In this document: positions 60,364 through 64,000 of the stretch, piece after piece
How positions within the stretch are numbered: the first letter of the stretch is position 1
How the letters are laid out: the number at the start of each line of letters is the position of its first letter
Assembly: GCA_038040485.1 (NCBI GenBank)
Contig: JBBPIE010000003.1
Span: forward strand, 62,001-126,000
DNA: 64,000 bases
Reading direction: 5' to 3'
Source: Onstottus_B arcticum
GTDB taxonomy: Bacteria > Acidobacteriota > Blastocatellia > UBA7656
Position numbers and translations under genes: made by a program
The notes under the pieces: generated by a model
The model's database searches: none
What the model saw: only the letters and a program-made list of their open reading frames with translations
Told to the model about the DNA's origin: nothing

Positions 60364-61968
60364 ATGGCAACTTCTGAAGGAAAGATCGAAGAAAAAAAGC
60401 CGGCCAAGCTTGGAGAGAAAGCCTCCTCCGCCGGATTGAAGAAGCTTGCGGAGAAGAACGCCGCGGCATTTGCCGGAGGCGGCTCAGAGCGAATCGAGCG
60501 CCAGCATGCCGCCGGGCAGATGACCGCTCGCGAACGCATCGAGTTCCTGCTCGACGACGGATCGTTCGAAGAGTTCGACCGCTTCAAGAGGCATCGCTGC
60601 CTGGACTTCGGCATGGAGAACCAGCAGTACCCCGGCGATGGAGTCGTCGCCGGCCACGGCTTGATCGACGGGCGGCGGGTGTTTGTGTTTGCGCAGGACT
60701 TCACCGTCTTCGGAGGCTCGCTATCGGAAACCAACGCCGAGAAGATTTGCAAGGTGATGGATCTGGCGATGAAGGCAGGCGCGCCGATCATCGGCTTAAA
60801 CGATTCGGGCGGCGCTCGCATTCAGGAGGGAGTTGTTTCGCTTGGCGGCTACGCGGACATCTTTCTTCGAAACACGCTTGCGTCGGGCGTTGTGCCTCAG
60901 ATCTCGGCGATCATGGGGCCGTGCGCCGGGGGCGCGGTCTACTCCCCCGCAATCACCGACTTCAACATCATGGTCAAGACGACCTCGTATATGTTCATCA
61001 CCGGCCCTGACGTGATCAAGACGGTTACTCACCAGGAGGTGACGAAAGAGGAACTGGGCGGGGCGATAACTCACAACTCGGTTTCAGGCGTGGCTCACTT
61101 CGCGGCGGAGAATGATGAAGATTGTCTGAGGTTGATTCGCGAGTTGCTGTCGTTTCTGCCGTCAAACAACCTCGACGACCCGCCTCGCGTTTCGACCTCC
61201 GATCCGGCCGCGCGAGCCGACGAGCGGCTCAACTCGGTCGTGCCTGAATCGGCAAGCGTGCCTTACGACATTCGCGACATAGTTCACCTTGTTGTGGACG
61301 ACGGCTATTTGTTCGAAGTGCACGAACACTATGCGAAGAACATCGTGGTTGGGTTCGCGAGACTCGGCGGCCGTTCGGTTGGAATCGTCGCGAATCAACC
61401 GGCGCACCTTGCCGGCGTGCTCGATATTGACGCGTCGATAAAGGCGGCGCGCTTCGTTCGCTTCTGCGATTGCTTCAACATTCCGCTGATCACATTCGAA
61501 GACGTGCCCGGCTTTCTTCCGGGCGTTCAGCAGGAGCACGGCGGCATCATCCGGCACGGCGCCAAGCTTCTATTTGCCTTTGCCGAGGCTACCGTGCCGA
61601 AGATCACGGTGATAACGCGGAAGGCTTACGGCGGAGCTTACTGTGTGATGGCCAGCAAGCACATTCGCGCGGACCTGAATCTCGCCTACCCAACGGCTGA
61701 GATCGCGGTGATGGGCGCCGAAGGAGCGGTTGGGATTCTGTATCGCCGCGAGATCGCTCAGGCGGAGAATCCGCAGGAAGAAGCAAACCGCCGCGCGGAC
61801 GAGTTCCGCGAGAAGTTTGCGTCGCCTTACATCGCGGCGGAGCGAGGCTTTATTGACGAAGTCATCGAGCCGCGAATGACCCGTCCAAAACTGATTCGCG
61901 CGCTCGAGATGCTCGACACGAAACGCGACAAGAATCCTCCCAAGAAGCACGGCAATATTCCGCTGTGA
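60364..61968 (+). CDS. Acyl-CoA carboxylase carboxyltransferase subunit (propionyl-/acetyl-CoA type)
   Basis: 534 residues, the length of PccB-like subunits. The subunit moves CO2 from carboxy-biotin to acetyl- or propionyl-CoA. Visible features: the start RQHAAGQMTARERIEFLLDDGSFEEFD, the acyl-CoA site GLNDSGGARIQEGVVSLGGYADIF (about residues 143-166), AIMGPCAGGAVYSPAITDF (about 181-199) and the biotin-site half QEHGGIIRHGAKLLFAFAEATVPKITVITRKAYGGAYCVMASKHI (about 391-435). The biotin carboxylase subunit is not next to it. AGGG precedes ATG. Propionyl-CoA is the more likely substrate by similarity, but this is not certain. Confidence 0.9.
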   Translation: MATSEGKIEEKKPAKLGEKASSAGLKKLAEKNAAAFAGGGSERIERQHAAGQMTARERIEFLLDDGSFEEFDRFKRHRCLDFGMENQQYPGDGVVAGHGLIDGRRVFVFAQDFTVFGGSLSETNAEKICKVMDLAMKAGAPIIGLNDSGGARIQEGVVSLGGYADIFLRNTLASGVVPQISAIMGPCAGGAVYSPAITDFNIMVKTTSYMFITGPDVIKTVTHQEVTKEELGGAITHNSVSGVAHFAAENDEDCLRLIRELLSFLPSNNLDDPPRVSTSDPAARADERLNSVVPESASVPYDIRDIVHLVVDDGYLFEVHEHYAKNIVVGFARLGGRSVGIVANQPAHLAGVLDIDASIKAARFVRFCDCFNIPLITFEDVPGFLPGVQQEHGGIIRHGAKLLFAFAEATVPKITVITRKAYGGAYCVMASKHIRADLNLAYPTAEIAVMGAEGAVGILYRREIAQAENPQEEANRRADEFREKFASPYIAAERGFIDEVIEPRMTRPKLIRALEMLDTKRDKNPPKKHGNIPL

Positions 61969-61973
61969 TAAGT

Positions 61974-62053
61974 TCACCTGAGCAACATGGTCGGGTCGCC
62001 GAGTAGAATCCATGAGCGGCGAATGTCCGGATCGCTGACTGCCCGCTTTGCCT
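61974..62053 (-). pseudogene. C-terminal remnant of a third C25 peptidase gene
   Basis: On the minus strand the frame reads AKRAVSDPDIRRSWILLGDPTMLLR and a stop. This lines up with the ends of the two C25 peptidases, LRAKRGVGDIDVRRTYTLFGDPTTRLR and VLKAKAATIDSDVRQTYVLFGDPTTRLR. An in-frame stop comes just before it, and nothing upstream looks like C25, so only the last ~26 codons remain. The break point lies about 150 bases from the hsdM start. Confidence 0.78.
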
Positions 62054-62202
62054 ACGAGGTGGGGATCTCAGTTGTCGGTTCCGCTTAGGCAAACCATTGA
62101 TCCTTCCTAGCGATGATCACTGATACGCCCGGAGTGAGTATTACGACCACGGTTGAGCGCTCCTTCGCGGTAGTGTTAATGTCGGTGCCTGCGAGTTTAT
62201 GG

Positions 62203-64000
62203 ATGGCAGACCAACGAGACCACGCAAACCTGATCTGGCAGATTGCTGACTTGCTCCGCGGACCATACCGTCCTCCGCAGTACGAGCGGGTCATGCTCCC
62301 AATGACCGTGCTGCGCCGATTCGACTGCGTGCTTGAGCCGACCAAGGCCGCCGTGCTAAGGAAACTCGAACAGGTAAAGGACAAATACAAAGACGAAGCG
62401 CTGGACAAGGTCTTGAACAAGGCCGCCGGTCAGCGTTTCCACAATCATTCACCGCTAACATTTGAGAAACTCAAGGGCGATCCTGACAACATAGAAAAAC
62501 ACCTAGTCAGTTACATCAAGGGATTCTCATCCAACGTCCGCACTATCTTTGACTTTTTCGAGTTCGAGAACGAAATCGAGAGGATGCGCGAAGCGAACAT
62601 TCTCTATCTTGTGGTTTCCAAGTTCTGCGATGTAGACCTGCACCCGGACGAGGTGCCGAATGAGCAGATGGGGTTGATGTTCGAAAACCTCATCCGCCGC
62701 TTCAATGAATTGGCTAATGAGACCGCGGGCGATCACTTCACACCGCGCGAGGTTATCCGGTTGATGGTTAACATCCTGTTCATCAACGACGACCATCTGC
62801 TGGCCACGCCCGGCACTGTGCGGAAGCTGCTCGACCCAGCCTGTGGAACAGGCGGCATGTTGGCCGAAGCCCAAAACTACCTGCGCGATCATCATCCCGA
62901 AGCGAGGCTCTATGTCTTCGGCCAGGACTACAACAAGCGCGCCTTTGCGACCGCGGCGTCCGACATGCTCATGAAGCAAGTGGACCACAACGGTGGCGGC
63001 GACAATGTCCGCTTCGGCGACAGTTTCACCGAAGACCATTTCCCTGATGACACCTTCGACTATTTGCTCACGAACCCACCATTTGGTGTGGACTGGAAGA
63101 AGCAGTACAGAGAGATCGAGGACGAGCACAAGAAGCGCGGATTCGCTGGCCGCTTTGGAGCTGGTCTGCCCCGCGTCAACGATGGTTCGCTCCTTTTCCT
63201 CCAGCATATGATCAGCAAGTTTGAGCCGGTGTTGCCGAAGCAACAAAAGCACGGCTCGCGCCTCGCCATCGTCTTCAGCGGTTCGCCGCTCTTCACGGGC
63301 GGCGCGGGTTCCGGAGAAAGCGACATACGCAAGTGGATCATCGAGAATGACTGGCTCGAAGCCGTCATCGCGTTGCCGGAGCAGATGTTCTACAACACCG
63401 GCATCGGCACCTACGTCTGGATCGTCACCAATCGCAAGGAGAAACGCCGCAAGGGCAGGATTCAGCTTCTTGACGCCCGCGAGAAGTGGCAACCCGGTGG
63501 CAGCGAAGACAGCAAGCGGAGCCTTGGAGACAAACGGCGTTATATGTCAGGGCAGGATATCGCCGAAGTCGTCAGAATCTACGGGCGCTTTACTCAGGGC
63601 GACGTGTCGAAGATTTTCGATGATGCAGACTTCGGCTACACGCGCGTCACCATCGAGCGCCCGTTGCGGTTGCGCTACAAGATGACCGTCGAGGATAAGG
63701 CCCGTTTTCTCAACGCCTGCCCCCAACTGCTCGACGACGTACAGGCCATTGACAAGGCGATTGGCCGCAAGCCTCAGCCAAACTGGAACCACGTTTGGCG
63801 GCGGATCGAAGACTTGCTTCGCGAGCGCAAGTCTCGTTGGAAATCTCCCGAACAAAAACTCTTCCGCATTGTCTTTACACAAAAGGCCCCGGAAGCCGAG
63901 CCGGTTGCGAAAGCCGGGCACAACGAAGGCTACGAACCCGACGCCGACTTGCGGGATTTCGAGAATGTCCCCCTCAAGGACGACATAGACGTTTACTTTG
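62203..64000 (+). CDS. hsdM: Type I restriction-modification system methylase subunit HsdM, 3' end missing
   Basis: At least 599 codons; the gene leaves the window at the right edge. The start ATG 62203 gives MADQRDHANLIWQIADLLRG, which fits the family start; in-frame ATGs further up (62179, 62113) would add residues of no family pattern. The order is: an N-terminal helical domain (VMLPMTVLRRFDCVLEPTK), AdoMet motif I LLDPACGTGGMLAEA (about 211-225), the catalytic NPPF motif YLLTNPPFGVDW (about 287-298) and LPEQMFYNTGIGTYVWIVTN. It methylates N6 of adenine together with HsdS. hsdS and hsdR would be expected beyond the edge. Confidence 0.93.
   Translation, partial: MADQRDHANLIWQIADLLRGPYRPPQYERVMLPMTVLRRFDCVLEPTKAAVLRKLEQVKDKYKDEALDKVLNKAAGQRFHNHSPLTFEKLKGDPDNIEKHLVSYIKGFSSNVRTIFDFFEFENEIERMREANILYLVVSKFCDVDLHPDEVPNEQMGLMFENLIRRFNELANETAGDHFTPREVIRLMVNILFINDDHLLATPGTVRKLLDPACGTGGMLAEAQNYLRDHHPEARLYVFGQDYNKRAFATAASDMLMKQVDHNGGGDNVRFGDSFTEDHFPDDTFDYLLTNPPFGVDWKKQYREIEDEHKKRGFAGRFGAGLPRVNDGSLLFLQHMISKFEPVLPKQQKHGSRLAIVFSGSPLFTGGAGSGESDIRKWIIENDWLEAVIALPEQMFYNTGIGTYVWIVTNRKEKRRKGRIQLLDAREKWQPGGSEDSKRSLGDKRRYMSGQDIAEVVRIYGRFTQGDVSKIFDDADFGYTRVTIERPLRLRYKMTVEDKARFLNACPQLLDDVQAIDKAIGRKPQPNWNHVWRRIEDLLRERKSRWKSPEQKLFRIVFTQKAPEAEPVAKAGHNEGYEPDADLRDFENVPLKDDIDVYF

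Overview
The window is a gene-dense, GC-rich bacterial chromosome segment from a draft assembly; a run of 100 Ns at 59790-59889 is a scaffold gap. Gene content (a dcw cell-wall/division cluster that includes mraY, ftsW and murG, secreted gingipain-like C25 peptidases, S9 and M50 peptidases, ECF-type sigma factor with a zinc-finger partner, HU) fits a Gram-negative soil-type bacterium. Acidobacteriota, near Blastocatellia, is my best guess from the combination of families; no marker could be searched, so the taxon is an inference.

Layout. 1-497: truncated HPr-kinase-like gene. 644-9720: two tandem secreted C25 cysteine peptidases. 10068-11176: enoyl-CoA hydratase with a small ribbon-helix-helix-like partner. 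11406-18095: a mobile/defence-like stretch with a compact ubiquitin-like operon (Ubl, E2-like, JAB-E1 fusion), an IS element sitting in its upstream region, a divergent sigma-like / unknown / ImmA-IrrE operon, and a broken HNH gene fused to a broken VOC gene. 18447-25263: a large protein of unknown function, an intact VOC protein, an S9 peptidase, and a membrane protein followed by a class A beta-lactamase. 25313-31264: a four-gene McrBC restriction operon with two amino-methyltransferases. 31670-36894: sigma factor and zinc-finger partner, then two glycosyltransferases around a YdjC/HpnK-type deacetylase. 37148-52133: the dcw cluster on the minus strand, mraZ-rsmH-ftsL-ftsI-murE-mraY-ftsW-murG-murC-ftsQ-ftsA-ftsZ, with a clear promoter and MraZ operator at its head and a strong terminator after ftsZ. 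murF, murD, murB and ddl are missing from it. 52331-61968: ZIP transporter, zinc-ribbon and TPM membrane proteins, nucleotidyltransferase-like protein, LOG-family protein, UreH-like nickel permease, M50 protease, HU, a repetitive coiled-coil protein and an acyl-CoA carboxylase carboxyltransferase. 61974-64000: the last codons of a third C25 peptidase, then a type I restriction methylase subunit (hsdM) running off the edge.

The most unusual feature is not a gene. At least nine intergenic spacers are filled with short repeats of period 7. The heptamer differs from locus to locus (for example ATTGAAA, GTGATTC, GGATTTT, GATTGCG, TCAGAAG, GGTTCAG), nearly every locus has a reverse-complement copy further on, and most arms begin exactly at, or within a few bases of, a stop codon; in several cases the stop codon is part of the repeat, and in two genes the repeat runs into the coding end. 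A separate element (core CATAGACTTTTAGTCTGTG) also sits directly on three stop codons. A mechanism that inserts or grows repeats at gene ends is a plausible reading.

The most interesting protein systems are the Ubl-E2-JAB/E1 operon with an IS in front of it, and the McrBC operon with two SPPY-type methyltransferases. Both look like mobile-element or phage defence modules by family, but function is inferred only from sequence.
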